Source: Flavobacterium sp. CFS9
GTDB taxonomy: Bacteria; Bacteroidota; Bacteroidia; Flavobacteriales; Flavobacteriaceae
Direction of reading: 5' to 3'
Assembly: GCF_041154745.1 (NCBI RefSeq)
Contig: NZ_AP031573.1
Span: 2,604,001 to 2,668,000, forward strand
Length of the DNA stretch: 64,000 nt
The translations under genes and the position numbers were made by a program. Below are positions 56,314-64,000 of the stretch, one piece after another. The notes beneath the pieces are model-generated. The model saw only the letters and a list, made by a program, of their open reading frames with translations, searched no databases and was not told where the DNA came from. The first letter of the stretch is position 1. Every line of letters begins with the position of its first letter.

Positions 56314-56913
56314 ATGGAAATGACAATAACAAAAACAGAAACGGCAGCTGAAGAGAAACTAAGGAAAGCCAAATCGGCAAAACTTATCCTCTTGTTTGCA
56401 ATGGTAAGTATGACCATGATGTTTGCCGGACTTACAAGTGCTTTTGTGGTTAGTAAATCAAGAGCCGACTGGTTGAAAAACTTTGAATTGCCAACAGCGT
56501 TTTATTATAGTACAGCAGTTATTCTGGCTTGCAGTGTTACTTTTTACCTGGCTAAAAAAGCCATTCAGAAAGACAATAGAAGTGCAGTTACAGCTTTGCT
56601 TTTAGGAACTTTGGCGTTAGGGATTTTGTTCGTGGTGCTGCAATTTGCAGGTTTTGGACAAATCGTAGAAAGCGGGTATTATTTTACCGGAGAAGGTAGT
56701 TCAATTACTACAACATTTTTGTACGTAGTAACCGTGACACACTTGTTACACTTGGCTGGAGGATTAATTTCACTTTTAATTATAATTTATAATCATTTTA
56801 AACAAAAATACAATTCGACTCAAACTCTTGGTATAGAACTAGGTGCGATGTATTGGCACTTTTTGGATTTATTATGGTTGTATTTATTTTTATTTTTATA
56901 TTTCTTTAAATAA
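56314..56913 (+). CDS. cytochrome c oxidase subunit III, short form
   Basis: A 199-residue protein with about five membrane helices, starting two bases after cyoE. The C-terminal signature HLLHLAGGLISLL ... GAMYWHFLDLLWLYLF is that of heme-copper oxidase subunit III; the usual first two helices are absent, giving the five-helix form. It is followed by a second, longer subunit III gene. The pair of subunit III genes is common in Bacteroidota oxidase clusters. No proton-pumping residues are expected in this subunit. Confidence 0.9.
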   Translation: MEMTITKTETAAEEKLRKAKSAKLILLFAMVSMTMMFAGLTSAFVVSKSRADWLKNFELPTAFYYSTAVILACSVTFYLAKKAIQKDNRSAVTALLLGTLALGILFVVLQFAGFGQIVESGYYFTGEGSSITTTFLYVVTVTHLLHLAGGLISLLIIIYNHFKQKYNSTQTLGIELGAMYWHFLDLLWLYLFLFLYFFK

Positions 56914-56923
56914 GAAAAAAACG

Positions 56924-56931
56924 TAAATTTG
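56924..56931 (+). promoter_or_regulatory. possible internal -7 element (TAAATTTG)
   Basis: TAAATTTG matches TAnnTTTG in the 42-base gap between the two subunit III genes, 24 bases before ATG 56956. It could give extra transcription of the downstream half of the cluster. Confidence 0.4.
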
Positions 56932-56955
56932 GGAACTTTTTAACGAATATCTTTT

Positions 56956-57942
56956 ATGGGAGCGACAGTTACTACTGCAAACAACGACGAAAAAACTTGG
57001 GGAGGCGGTCATGAGATCCAGCCATTAGGAGCAAGTTATGGTAAAATGATGATGTGGTTTTTTATCGTATCAGATGCCTTAACATTCTCGGGATTCCTTG
57101 CTGCTTATGGTTTTTCAAGATTTAAATTTATTGAAACCTGGCCTTTGGCTGATGAAGTGTTTACTCACTTTCCTTTTATGCATGGCGTTGCGGCACCAAT
57201 GTATTATGTAGCCTTAATGACTTTTATTTTGATTTTCTCATCTGTAACAATGGTTTTGGCTGTTGATGCAGGTCACCAATTGAAAAAAACAAAGGTTGCA
57301 ATTTATATGTTCTTAACTATTATTGGAGGTTTAATCTTCGTGGGTTCTCAGGCCTGGGAGTGGAAAAACTTCATTAAAGGAGAATACGGAGCAGTTGAAA
57401 CAGCAGGTGGAAGTTTATTACAGTTTGTTGATAAAGACGGTAAAAGAGTAGCTTTGGCTGATTTTGCGGTTAAATTACCGGAACAAAGAGAAGCTTTAAC
57501 AAGAAGTCACTCTACTTGGTTTATGGAAGATGCTCAGGCACAGCCAACCTTTACAGTTGCAGAAGTTCAGGCAGGTTTTAAAGCTCATCCTGAAGTTTTA
57601 ATCAGAACAGAACATCTTACAGACAAAAAGAAAAAAACAGTTTTATCGAGAGAAGAGTCTGAAGCTCGTTTAGCAAGTGCTAAATATGTAGTAGAAGGTG
57701 CTAATTTGATTAGAAACGAATACGGAAATAAATTATTTGCTGATTTCTTTTTCTTCATCACAGGTTTCCACGGATTCCACGTATTTTCAGGAGTTATCAT
57801 TAATATCATTATCTTCTTTAATGTATTATTAGGTACTTACGAAAAAAGAAGAAGCTACGAAATGGTAGAGAAAGTTGGTTTATACTGGCACTTTGTCGAT
57901 TTAGTTTGGGTATTTGTATTTACAGTTTTCTACTTAGTTTAA
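56956..57942 (+). CDS. cytochrome c oxidase subunit III, long form with soluble insert
   Basis: A 328-residue subunit III paralogue. It has membrane helices at about residues 30-50, 70-100, 110-135, 258-290 and 303-328, with the family signature GFHGFHVFSG and GLYWHFVDLVWVFVF. Between helix 3 or 4 and the signature helix is a hydrophilic insert of about 110 residues (about 145-255), rich in Lys, Glu and Ala, with no Cys or His cluster suggesting cofactor binding. It is longer than typical subunit III. Its place in the cluster makes it a core oxidase component. Confidence 0.92.
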   Translation: MGATVTTANNDEKTWGGGHEIQPLGASYGKMMMWFFIVSDALTFSGFLAAYGFSRFKFIETWPLADEVFTHFPFMHGVAAPMYYVALMTFILIFSSVTMVLAVDAGHQLKKTKVAIYMFLTIIGGLIFVGSQAWEWKNFIKGEYGAVETAGGSLLQFVDKDGKRVALADFAVKLPEQREALTRSHSTWFMEDAQAQPTFTVAEVQAGFKAHPEVLIRTEHLTDKKKKTVLSREESEARLASAKYVVEGANLIRNEYGNKLFADFFFFITGFHGFHVFSGVIINIIIFFNVLLGTYEKRRSYEMVEKVGLYWHFVDLVWVFVFTVFYLV

Positions 57943-57960
57943 TTTTAGATTTTAATTATT

Positions 57961-58311
57961 ATGTCACACGAACACGTATCAAATACAAAAAGAATCTGGT
58001 TTGTTTTTGCATTACTATCAGTAGTAACTACAGTAGAGGTTATTTTAGGGATCTACAAACCTGCATCATTAGAGTTTACTCATTTTGTTGGCTTGAATTT
58101 ATTGAACTGGATTTTTTACATCCTTACAATATTTAAGGCATATTATATAGTATGGGCATTTATGCACATGGAAGGTGAAAAAAGCAGCCTTAGATGGTCT
58201 GTTGTAGCACCTGTTATTTTCCTGGTATTATATCTATTGTTTATTCTGTTAACAGAAGGACATTATATTTATGGGGTTTTTAAAGATTCTACTATAAAAT
58301 GGAATTTTTAA
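57961..58311 (+). CDS. cytochrome c oxidase subunit IV
   Basis: A 116-residue protein with three membrane helices (about 11-30, 42-64 and 78-100), as in the COX4/CtaF-CyoD-type small subunit of prokaryotic oxidases, with FMHMEGEKSSLRW in the second loop. It follows the long subunit III after 18 bases. It stabilises the complex and carries no cofactor. The gene ends shortly before an intrinsic terminator. Confidence 0.88.
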   Translation: MSHEHVSNTKRIWFVFALLSVVTTVEVILGIYKPASLEFTHFVGLNLLNWIFYILTIFKAYYIVWAFMHMEGEKSSLRWSVVAPVIFLVLYLLFILLTEGHYIYGVFKDSTIKWNF

Positions 58312-58333
58312 CATGATATTAATTCGAAAAGAG

Positions 58334-58364
58334 TCCCGATAACATCGGGATTTTTTTATTTTTG
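58334..58364 (+). terminator. terminator followed at once by a promoter-like -7 element
   Basis: The hairpin TCCCGAT-AAC-ATCGGGA (58334-58350) with a 7-T run forms an intrinsic terminator for the oxidase genes. Its T-tract merges with TATTTTTG (58357-58364), a match to TAnnTTTG, 25 bases before the next start codon. Confidence 0.8.
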
Positions 58365-58389
58365 TACCTCAATAACTTCTGCAGAAATA

Positions 58390-59031
58390 ATGAAAAAAAA
58401 TATAGTTCTCTTTTCACTTTTTGTATTGCCAATTGTTGCCTATTTGTTTTTTGCTTCAGGTGTCAACAGCTTTACTACACTTCCTGTTATAACTCCAAAA
58501 ATTAAAGATTTCGGTGATTGGAAATCGCTGAATGGAAAGAAAGTTTTGTTGGATAAAAAGATCACGGTTCTCGGTTTTTCAGGATCTGAAATTTTAAGTA
58601 ATCGAGGAAACTACTTTAACTTAAACGAAAAAATTTACAAGCGCTATAACGGTTTTGAAGATCTGCAGTTTGTGGTGCTTTGTCCGTTAGGAACTGAAGC
58701 TGATGCACAGAAAGTAGTGGACGCTCTTAAACCTTTTACAGATGTGCAGGGTTGGAATTTTGTTTTTGCTTCGCCGGAAGAAATTCAAACATTTTACAAT
58801 CAGCTAAAGTTAAAAGGAAAATTAGATCAGAATCTTGGAACTCCGAATGTTTTTATTGTCGACAAAGAAAGAAATCTTAGAGGAAGAAAAAATAAGGAGG
58901 AGTATAAAGAAGGGTATGATACTTTTCATCCTTCAGAGCTAAGCAATGAAATGCTGGATGATTTTAAAATCATTTTATACGAATACCGTGCTGCTCTAAA
59001 AAAGAATCACAACGCAACTAAGCAACTTTAA
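58390..59031 (+). CDS. thioredoxin-fold-like membrane-anchored protein of the oxidase cluster
   Basis: A 213-residue protein with an N-terminal membrane or signal segment (about residues 4-25). The rest looks like a thioredoxin-like fold: a VLGFSGSEI strand-helix start, a central QFVVLCPLGTEADAQ strand, and a cis-Pro-like TPNVFIVDKERNLRGR strand. It has only one conserved-looking Cys (in VVLCP) and no CxxC, so redox activity is unlikely. Its place before SCO suggests a role in oxidase assembly. This is context, not proof; I do not recognise a named family. Confidence 0.65.
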   Translation: MKKNIVLFSLFVLPIVAYLFFASGVNSFTTLPVITPKIKDFGDWKSLNGKKVLLDKKITVLGFSGSEILSNRGNYFNLNEKIYKRYNGFEDLQFVVLCPLGTEADAQKVVDALKPFTDVQGWNFVFASPEEIQTFYNQLKLKGKLDQNLGTPNVFIVDKERNLRGRKNKEEYKEGYDTFHPSELSNEMLDDFKIILYEYRAALKKNHNATKQL

Positions 59032-59041
59032 TCTTTCTATC

Positions 59042-59731
59042 ATGTTTAAGAATAAATCATATATCGGTATTTCATTTATCATTTTAATTTTTGGAATTTA
59101 TGCCGTTCCTAAAATTGTCGACAGAGTAAAAAATGGTGACATTGTAAAAGGAAACCGTCTGGATAATGTAGGAGTGAAAACTTCAAAATCGGATGGTAAA
59201 TTAATGAAGATTGGACCAGCTCCTAAATTTGAATTAACCAATCAGGACAATGCTAAAGTTTCGAATGATACGTACAAAGGAAAAGTGTATGTATTAGAAT
59301 TTTTCTTTACAACCTGCCCGTCGATTTGCCCGAAAATGAATTTAAGCATGTTGGAAATCGAAAAGACTTTTTTCGGGAATCCAAATTTCGGAATCGTATC
59401 CATTACAATCGATCCTAAACATGATACACCACAGGTTTTAAAAGATCATGCCAAGTTATTAGGAGTAAAATCTTCGACCTGGAATTTCTTAACTGGGGAT
59501 AAAAATACGATCATGGATTTGTCTAATAAAGGATTCAATTTATATGCGGGAGAAAATGAAAAAGTGAGCGGTGGTTTTGAACACTCAGGTTTGTTCGCTT
59601 TAATTGATAAAGAAGGGAATATCCGTTGCAGGAAAGATGAATTCGGAAATCCAAACATCTATTATGACGGATTGGATAAAAAAGGAGTTAGAGATATACA
59701 GGAAGATATTAAAATATTATTAGAAGAATAG
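59042..59731 (+). CDS. SCO family copper-binding oxidase assembly protein
   Basis: A 229-residue protein with an N-terminal membrane anchor (about residues 7-24) and a periplasmic thioredoxin fold. The copper ligands are visible: Cys92 and Cys96 in the TCPSICP motif, and His181 in GGFEHSGLFAL. SCO proteins deliver copper to the CuA centre of subunit II or act as thiol reductases there. It lies ten bases after the thioredoxin-like gene and two bases before the DUF420 gene. Confidence 0.95.
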   Translation: MFKNKSYIGISFIILIFGIYAVPKIVDRVKNGDIVKGNRLDNVGVKTSKSDGKLMKIGPAPKFELTNQDNAKVSNDTYKGKVYVLEFFFTTCPSICPKMNLSMLEIEKTFFGNPNFGIVSITIDPKHDTPQVLKDHAKLLGVKSSTWNFLTGDKNTIMDLSNKGFNLYAGENEKVSGGFEHSGLFALIDKEGNIRCRKDEFGNPNIYYDGLDKKGVRDIQEDIKILLEE

Positions 59732-59733
59732 AA

Positions 59734-60273
59734 ATGGAAGATCATTCATTAGAGAAAAAATTCAGTAAGTTTATTGTTGCGGTTTCAATTGTAATTCCAC
59801 TTGTGGTAGCGATTTTATTTGGTGTAAAATTGAAAGACTTTGGAATTCAGGTTGAGCCACTTTCTTTTCTCCCTCCAATTTACGCAACAACAAATGGTAT
59901 TACCGCTGTAGTTTTGGTTTGGGCAGTATTAGCCATTAAAAACGGAAAACGTAAACTTCATGAGCGTTTAATGACTTTTGCAATTGGACTTTCAGTAGCC
60001 TTTTTAGTAATGTATGTGGCCTATCACATGACCTCTGATTCTACTAAATTTGGTGGCGAAGGAGCAATTCGTTATATCTATTTCTTTATTCTGGTAACTC
60101 ATATTTTATTGTCGATTGCTATTATTCCATTGGTTTTGATTACGTATGTACGAGCATTGGCGAAACGTTTCGACAGACATAAAAAAATCGCTAAAATAAC
60201 ATTCCCGCTTTGGTTGTATGTTGCGGTTACCGGTGTTATAGTTTACTTAATGATTTCTCCTTATTATGCTTAA
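59734..60273 (+). CDS. DUF420 family membrane protein
   Basis: A 179-residue protein with about five membrane helices and conserved His residues between helices, including KRKLHERLMT, VMYVAYHMTSD and ILVTHILLSI. DUF420 proteins are usually encoded beside heme-copper oxidase genes, and the His pattern suggests heme or copper handling; the precise job is unknown. The stop overlaps the possible ATG (60266) of the next gene. Confidence 0.9.
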   Translation: MEDHSLEKKFSKFIVAVSIVIPLVVAILFGVKLKDFGIQVEPLSFLPPIYATTNGITAVVLVWAVLAIKNGKRKLHERLMTFAIGLSVAFLVMYVAYHMTSDSTKFGGEGAIRYIYFFILVTHILLSIAIIPLVLITYVRALAKRFDRHKKIAKITFPLWLYVAVTGVIVYLMISPYYA

Positions 60274-60274
60274 A

Positions 60275-60568
60275 ATGGAAAATAGATTAAAGAATAAAGA
60301 AAATAGAAAAGCAAATAGAAGTAGGTTTGTGAATTTTTTATCAATGAAATGCTTCTATATTCTTGCGTCTATTCTCTTTTCTCTAAACGCGAATGCACAA
60401 TGTGCGATGTGTCGTGCAGCGCTAGGCGGAGATTCAAATGTTAAAAAAGCAGAAGCAGTAAATAATGGAATCGTTTATTTAATGGTTATTCCATATTTAT
60501 TGGTAGCAGTAATAGGTGTTCTGATTTACAGAATGTACCAGTCAAAAAAGAAAAAGTCTGATAATTAG
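60275..60568 (+). CDS. small secreted or membrane protein with CxxC motif
   Basis: About 97 residues from ATG 60275; ATG 60266 would overlap the DUF420 stop. A third choice, ATG 60344 (MKCFYILAS), gives a clean signal peptide ending NANA and a 74-residue product, so the start is unsettled. The mature part begins QCAMCRAALGG (CxxC), followed by an acidic segment and one membrane helix (IVYLMVIPYLLVAVIGVLIY), then a Lys-rich tail. I do not recognise a named family. Its position after DUF420 in the oxidase cluster suggests a small metal-handling or redox assembly factor. Confidence 0.7.
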   Translation: MENRLKNKENRKANRSRFVNFLSMKCFYILASILFSLNANAQCAMCRAALGGDSNVKKAEAVNNGIVYLMVIPYLLVAVIGVLIYRMYQSKKKKSDN

Positions 60569-60584
60569 AAAATTAGGAAATGTA

Positions 60585-60656
60585 TCAATTAGATAATTCT
60601 TTTAATTGTCTAATTATCTAATTGACACATTATCTAATTGACACATTATCTAATTA
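60585..60656. repeat. convergent-gene spacer: 14-bp inverted repeat plus 16-bp tandem repeat
   Basis: Perfect arms TCAATTAGATAATT (60585-60598) and AATTATCTAATTGA (60612-60625) surround a 13-base loop; with one mismatch they extend by three more pairs. The second arm leads into tandem copies of ATTATCTAATTGACAC at 60613-60628 and 60629-60644 with a partial third. It sits between convergent genes and may act as a bidirectional terminator, though it is very AT-rich. Confidence 0.75.
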
Positions 60657-62063
60657 CTATTTTAATCCGTTTACCGAGACGTTTACAGTACCGTTTATTT
60701 TGATAAAAGCAATAATAGCCTGATTGGTCAGTTGAATTTTATCAAATTGTATGTCTTCCATTTTTCCATTGACAAAAACACCCGGCATTGGAGAATAGTT
60801 TTTAAGATAAGCCGCCATGTTTTTCTTGCCTTCCTCTAAATTGGGTTGTATCGAATAACGACAGCTCTCTTCCATTTTTCTTAAAATATAACCCTGACCC
60901 AGCCAGCTTGCGGTACGCATTAACCTGCTTTTGGTGTCTAGAACGTAATCCAGTTTTTCAAAGTAAATTTCTTTGGTTTGTGGATTGTATTGTGGAAATC
61001 CGTTTAAGTAAAGCGTTCCGTTTACAGATCCTAAAACATCCAGAGCAATAACCATCTTTCCGTTTTTATGCCAGATGGATACATTTTTTACCGTTACTTT
61101 TTTACTGCCCGAACCAAATTCCTGACCCGCAAAATTCTTCGTCATAATCTTTGAAGCGTCAACATAGGTCGATATCGCAGCTATATTTGCCGAAATCTGA
61201 TTGGGAATTTTAGCCACAGGTTTCAATATGATTTTATTGGCACTGAATTTAGATTCGGGTTGTTTGCCTACGATGGTTTCCATATTGCATTTCATTCCCA
61301 TGTCCAGTAAAAACTGATCATTCTTTAGTTTTGCATTTGTCGAATATACTTCAACAGGAACAATTCTAAGCCAGCTTTCATAAGTGTCACTCAGTTGAAA
61401 GGGAGTGCAGATCTTCTCTAAAGCAGTTAAAACATTTGGTTTAAAATCCATCGATTTTTCGATAGCTTCATCTATTTTCTTTTCAATTTTTGATTTAAAA
61501 ATAGAAATTGCAGGATTTACCAGATACGTAATAGGCATGCTCTTTCCAAATATCTGCATGGTTGGACTTTCGCTCCAGTCTAATGATTTAAACTCCGTTT
61601 TAGTATTTAATTTCCAGTTGGTCAGTGCTACTTCACTGGAAAGGGTAATGACGCCATTCAGATTAAATTCTCTCGTGTCGTAAAGTTCAACGCCTAATTT
61701 CTTGGTGCCAATTCGGTATTTGATAGTCGCTTTTAAAGGCAGGATTGTTTTTATCTTCTTGTCCGGGTTTGCAGGATCATTTTGAATTTTTATAGGAGCC
61801 TGCTTCCAGATTTTCATTTCGATATCGTCGTCGTCGATTGTATTGTCTTCATAAATCAACCCGTTTAAAAGGGCATTGGTTTGATTTTCAATATCACTAA
61901 GCTTAACCGTAATAGGTAAATTGATAAAGGAAGGGTTTGCTTCGTAAACTAACGGACTTGCGTCATCCGGTTCCGGTTTTAGGGTTTCCAGCTTTTGAGC
62001 CGTAGAGCATCCTGTAAGTACTGCAAGTAGTGTGATTGAGGAGATAATGGAAGAAAACTTCAT
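60657..62063 (-). CDS. DUF4403 family lipoprotein
   Basis: A 468-residue protein with a lipoprotein signal peptide: hydrophobic stretch and lipobox LTGC (Cys about residue 19), followed by STAQK. The body is beta-rich with the features of DUF4403: an N-terminal SFINLPITVKLSDIENQTNALLNG segment and a long repeating strand pattern. The fold is thought to resemble BPI/SMP-like lipid-binding tubes, but this is weak knowledge. It should sit at the outer membrane or periplasmic face. It is encoded convergent to the oxidase cluster and divergent from the ABC exporter. Confidence 0.85.
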   Translation of the reverse strand: MKFSSIISSITLLAVLTGCSTAQKLETLKPEPDDASPLVYEANPSFINLPITVKLSDIENQTNALLNGLIYEDNTIDDDDIEMKIWKQAPIKIQNDPANPDKKIKTILPLKATIKYRIGTKKLGVELYDTREFNLNGVITLSSEVALTNWKLNTKTEFKSLDWSESPTMQIFGKSMPITYLVNPAISIFKSKIEKKIDEAIEKSMDFKPNVLTALEKICTPFQLSDTYESWLRIVPVEVYSTNAKLKNDQFLLDMGMKCNMETIVGKQPESKFSANKIILKPVAKIPNQISANIAAISTYVDASKIMTKNFAGQEFGSGSKKVTVKNVSIWHKNGKMVIALDVLGSVNGTLYLNGFPQYNPQTKEIYFEKLDYVLDTKSRLMRTASWLGQGYILRKMEESCRYSIQPNLEEGKKNMAAYLKNYSPMPGVFVNGKMEDIQFDKIQLTNQAIIAFIKINGTVNVSVNGLK

Positions 62064-62242
62064 CGGTATTATTTTTTTAGTCTGACAAAATTAATAAAAC
62101 AATTATATTATTGTAAAAATGTGTAACAATTAGCAAGAAAGTGAGTCTTATTCAAAGAAGAAGGGATAATTATTAACGTTTTCTTACCATAAAAAAGTTA
62201 AGAAAAATGTTATTATTGTTTTAAAATTTAACAAATACCACC

Positions 62243-62944
62243 ATGATCGAGATCAAAGATTTGCATAAGTCCTATAAAATGGGCAGTTCGGAGTTGCACG
62301 TGTTAAAGGGAATTAATTTTAATATTGAAGAAGGTGAGCTGGTTGCAATTATGGGATCATCGGGATCAGGGAAATCAACACTTTTGAATATTTTAGGAAT
62401 TCTGGACGAGGCTGATTCCGGTAGTTATATCTTAGATAAAACCCCGATCAAAAAGTTAAACGAAACAATAGCGTCTAAATACCGTAATAAATTTTTAGGA
62501 TTCGTATTTCAGTCTTTCAATCTGATCAATTATAAAACGGCTCTCGATAATGTTGCAATGCCTTTGTATTATCAGGGAGTTAAGAGAAAGGAGCGTTACG
62601 ACATCGCTATGAAATATTTAGAGAAAGTTGGACTTGGTTCGCATTCTCATCACTTACCCAATGAGCTCTCCGGAGGTCAGAAACAGCGTGTTGCCATTGC
62701 AAGAGCTTTGGCTTCAAATCCAAAAGTTTTATTGGCAGACGAGCCGACAGGAGCATTGGATACTAAAACCTCTTATGAAGTTATGGAATTGATTCAGGGG
62801 ATTAACGATGAAGGAAAAACAATCCTGATCGTAACCCACGAACCTGATATTGCCGCAATGTGCAAAAGAAATGTAGTCCTGAAAGACGGATTAATTATCG
62901 ATGATAAAAAGGTAGAACAAGTTAGAGCTTCATCTTATGTTTAA
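62243..62944 (+). CDS. ABC transporter ATP-binding protein (MacB/LolD type)
   Basis: A 233-residue ATPase with Walker A GSSGSGKST (residues 38-46), Q-loop VFQSFNLI, signature LSGGQKQR, Walker B VLLADEP and the H-loop VTHEPD. This set is that of the MacB/LolD subfamily, which drives mechanotransmission rather than substrate import. The stop overlaps the permease ATG by eight bases. The gap of 179 bases upstream to the divergent DUF4403 gene is AT-rich, with no clear -7 element. Confidence 0.95.
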   Translation: MIEIKDLHKSYKMGSSELHVLKGINFNIEEGELVAIMGSSGSGKSTLLNILGILDEADSGSYILDKTPIKKLNETIASKYRNKFLGFVFQSFNLINYKTALDNVAMPLYYQGVKRKERYDIAMKYLEKVGLGSHSHHLPNELSGGQKQRVAIARALASNPKVLLADEPTGALDTKTSYEVMELIQGINDEGKTILIVTHEPDIAAMCKRNVVLKDGLIIDDKKVEQVRASSYV

Positions 62945-64000
62945 TATTGAGCGTTGGCAGGAAATATTTGAGGCAATCTCTAAAAACCGGTTGAGAACAT
63001 TTCTTACCGGAGTTTCTGTAGCGTCAGGGATTTTTATTTTAGTGATTTTGCTTGGTGCAGGGAAAGGGCTTCAAAACGGAATTGAGAAACAATTTGAACG
63101 TGATGCTGCCGGAATTATCGAGGTTTGGTCGGGAACAACCACAAAAGAATATAAAGGTCTGAATCCGGGGAGACAAATTCAGTTTAGAAATAGTGATTAC
63201 TCACAATCGGTGCAGAAATTTAATGATAAACTGGAACTGCAGGCTTCAACACAAAACTACTGGGGAGGAACCTTTACTTATGGAAAAGAATCCGGTAGTT
63301 ATCAATACAGAGGAGTTGATCCGGATTATTCAGGAATAGAGAATCTTACTGTTGTTCAGGGGAGATATATAAACAGTAATGATTTGGCGAATAACGAAAA
63401 AGTAGCCTGTATTGGAATGAAAGTCAAAACAGATTTGTTTAAAGACAAAGATCCTTTGGGAAAAGAAATTTCAATCAATAATATCAATTTTAAAGTAGTA
63501 GGAGTTTTTACTGATCCGGGAGGAGAAAGAGAAGAAACCCGCGCTTATCTGCCTAGAACTACTGTTCAGAGAGCTTACGGTGGTGGAGATAAAATCAGTA
63601 ACCTGTTTTTTACGTTAAAGAAAACGAATAATTACGACGAGGCTTTGGCACAATCTGAAAAATTCACACAAGATTTGAAGGATCTTCTAAAAAGCAAAAA
63701 TGTAATTGCTCCTAATGATGACAGTGGAGTTGGGGCTTACAATTCCGTTAAAGATGCCAAACAGTTTTATGATTTGAATTTATACATACGATTGTTCTTT
63801 TGGTGGGTAGGTATTTGTACCATTATTGCCGGAGTGGTTGGGGTAAGTAACATCATGTTGATCATTGTAAAAGAAAGAACAAAGGAAATCGGAATACGAA
63901 AAGCACTCGGAGCCTCTCCGTTTTCAATCATTTCGATGATCCTTCATGAATCTATTTTTATCACCACTATTGCTGGGTTTACTGGCTTGCTGGCTAGTTT
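62937..64000 (+). CDS. MacB-type ABC transporter permease (3' end missing)
   Basis: Starts at ATG 62937 inside the end of the ATPase gene and stays open to the window end (about 354 residues seen). It has an N-terminal helix (about 22-42, with NRLRTFLTGVSVASG just before), a periplasmic MacB-PCD region (about 45-275), and the start of the FtsX domain with a helix at about 283-305 and the hallmark KERTKEIGIRKALGAS. With the ATPase it would form an exporter or lipoprotein/peptide-signal pump; the cargo is unknown. It lacks its own ATPase domain, so the two-gene form applies. Confidence 0.93.
   Translation, partial: MFNIERWQEIFEAISKNRLRTFLTGVSVASGIFILVILLGAGKGLQNGIEKQFERDAAGIIEVWSGTTTKEYKGLNPGRQIQFRNSDYSQSVQKFNDKLELQASTQNYWGGTFTYGKESGSYQYRGVDPDYSGIENLTVVQGRYINSNDLANNEKVACIGMKVKTDLFKDKDPLGKEISINNINFKVVGVFTDPGGEREETRAYLPRTTVQRAYGGGDKISNLFFTLKKTNNYDEALAQSEKFTQDLKDLLKSKNVIAPNDDSGVGAYNSVKDAKQFYDLNLYIRLFFWWVGICTIIAGVVGVSNIMLIIVKERTKEIGIRKALGASPFSIISMILHESIFITTIAGFTGLLAS

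Overview
The window is bacterial chromosome from the Bacteroidota, almost certainly a gliding Flavobacterium or close relative. The evidence is an AT-rich genome with TAnnTTTG -7 promoter elements, weak Shine-Dalgarno sequences, and several hallmark type IX secretion (T9SS) and gliding genes: sprA, remB-like, PorP/SprF-like, and two giant proteins with type B T9SS C-terminal domains. The gene order maeB-ruvA-sprA-gcvH-vanZ-deoC-remB matches what I recall of F. johnsoniae. No rRNA, tRNA, CRISPR array or prophage was seen.

Layout. 1-1762: end of an alpha/beta hydrolase gene, an ECF sigma factor and a four-helix membrane protein, tightly packed. 1963-5266: ruvB, a cytochrome P450 and queG, nearly contiguous. 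5536-35576: two giant surface proteins of 4737 and 5115 residues, filling about 46% of the window. The first is mostly diverged PKD-, Ig- and cadherin-like repeats. The second carries three arrays of almost identical DNA repeats: 13 x 243 bp, 19 x 240 bp and 8 x 294 bp. It is followed by a PorP/SprF-type barrel and a PorE-like OmpA protein, which probably form its export and anchoring set. 38655-40449: a small hypothetical gene and a RAYT transposase (HUH/Y1 family) surrounded by REP-like palindromes. 40450-43327: a CBS-domain protein and a malic enzyme-phosphotransacetylase fusion. 43405-55249: ruvA, sprA (T9SS translocon), gcvH, a VanZ protein, deoC and remB. 55409-60568: a cytochrome oxidase assembly cluster (cyoE, two subunit III genes, subunit IV, a thioredoxin-like protein, SCO, DUF420 and a small CxxC protein). 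60657-62063: a DUF4403 lipoprotein on the minus strand. 62243-64000: a MacB-type ABC exporter, cut by the window end.

How it works together. SprA, the PorP/SprF protein, the PorE-like protein and RemB belong to the T9SS/gliding machinery. The two giants are its likely cargo: each has a signal peptide, a long disulfide-capable repeat stalk and a type B C-terminal signal. The strongest candidates for something new are the hierarchical repeat organisation of the second giant (a likely in-frame length-variation system) and the RAYT/REP island, whose palindromes show a compensatory base-pair change. The rest is ordinary housekeeping.
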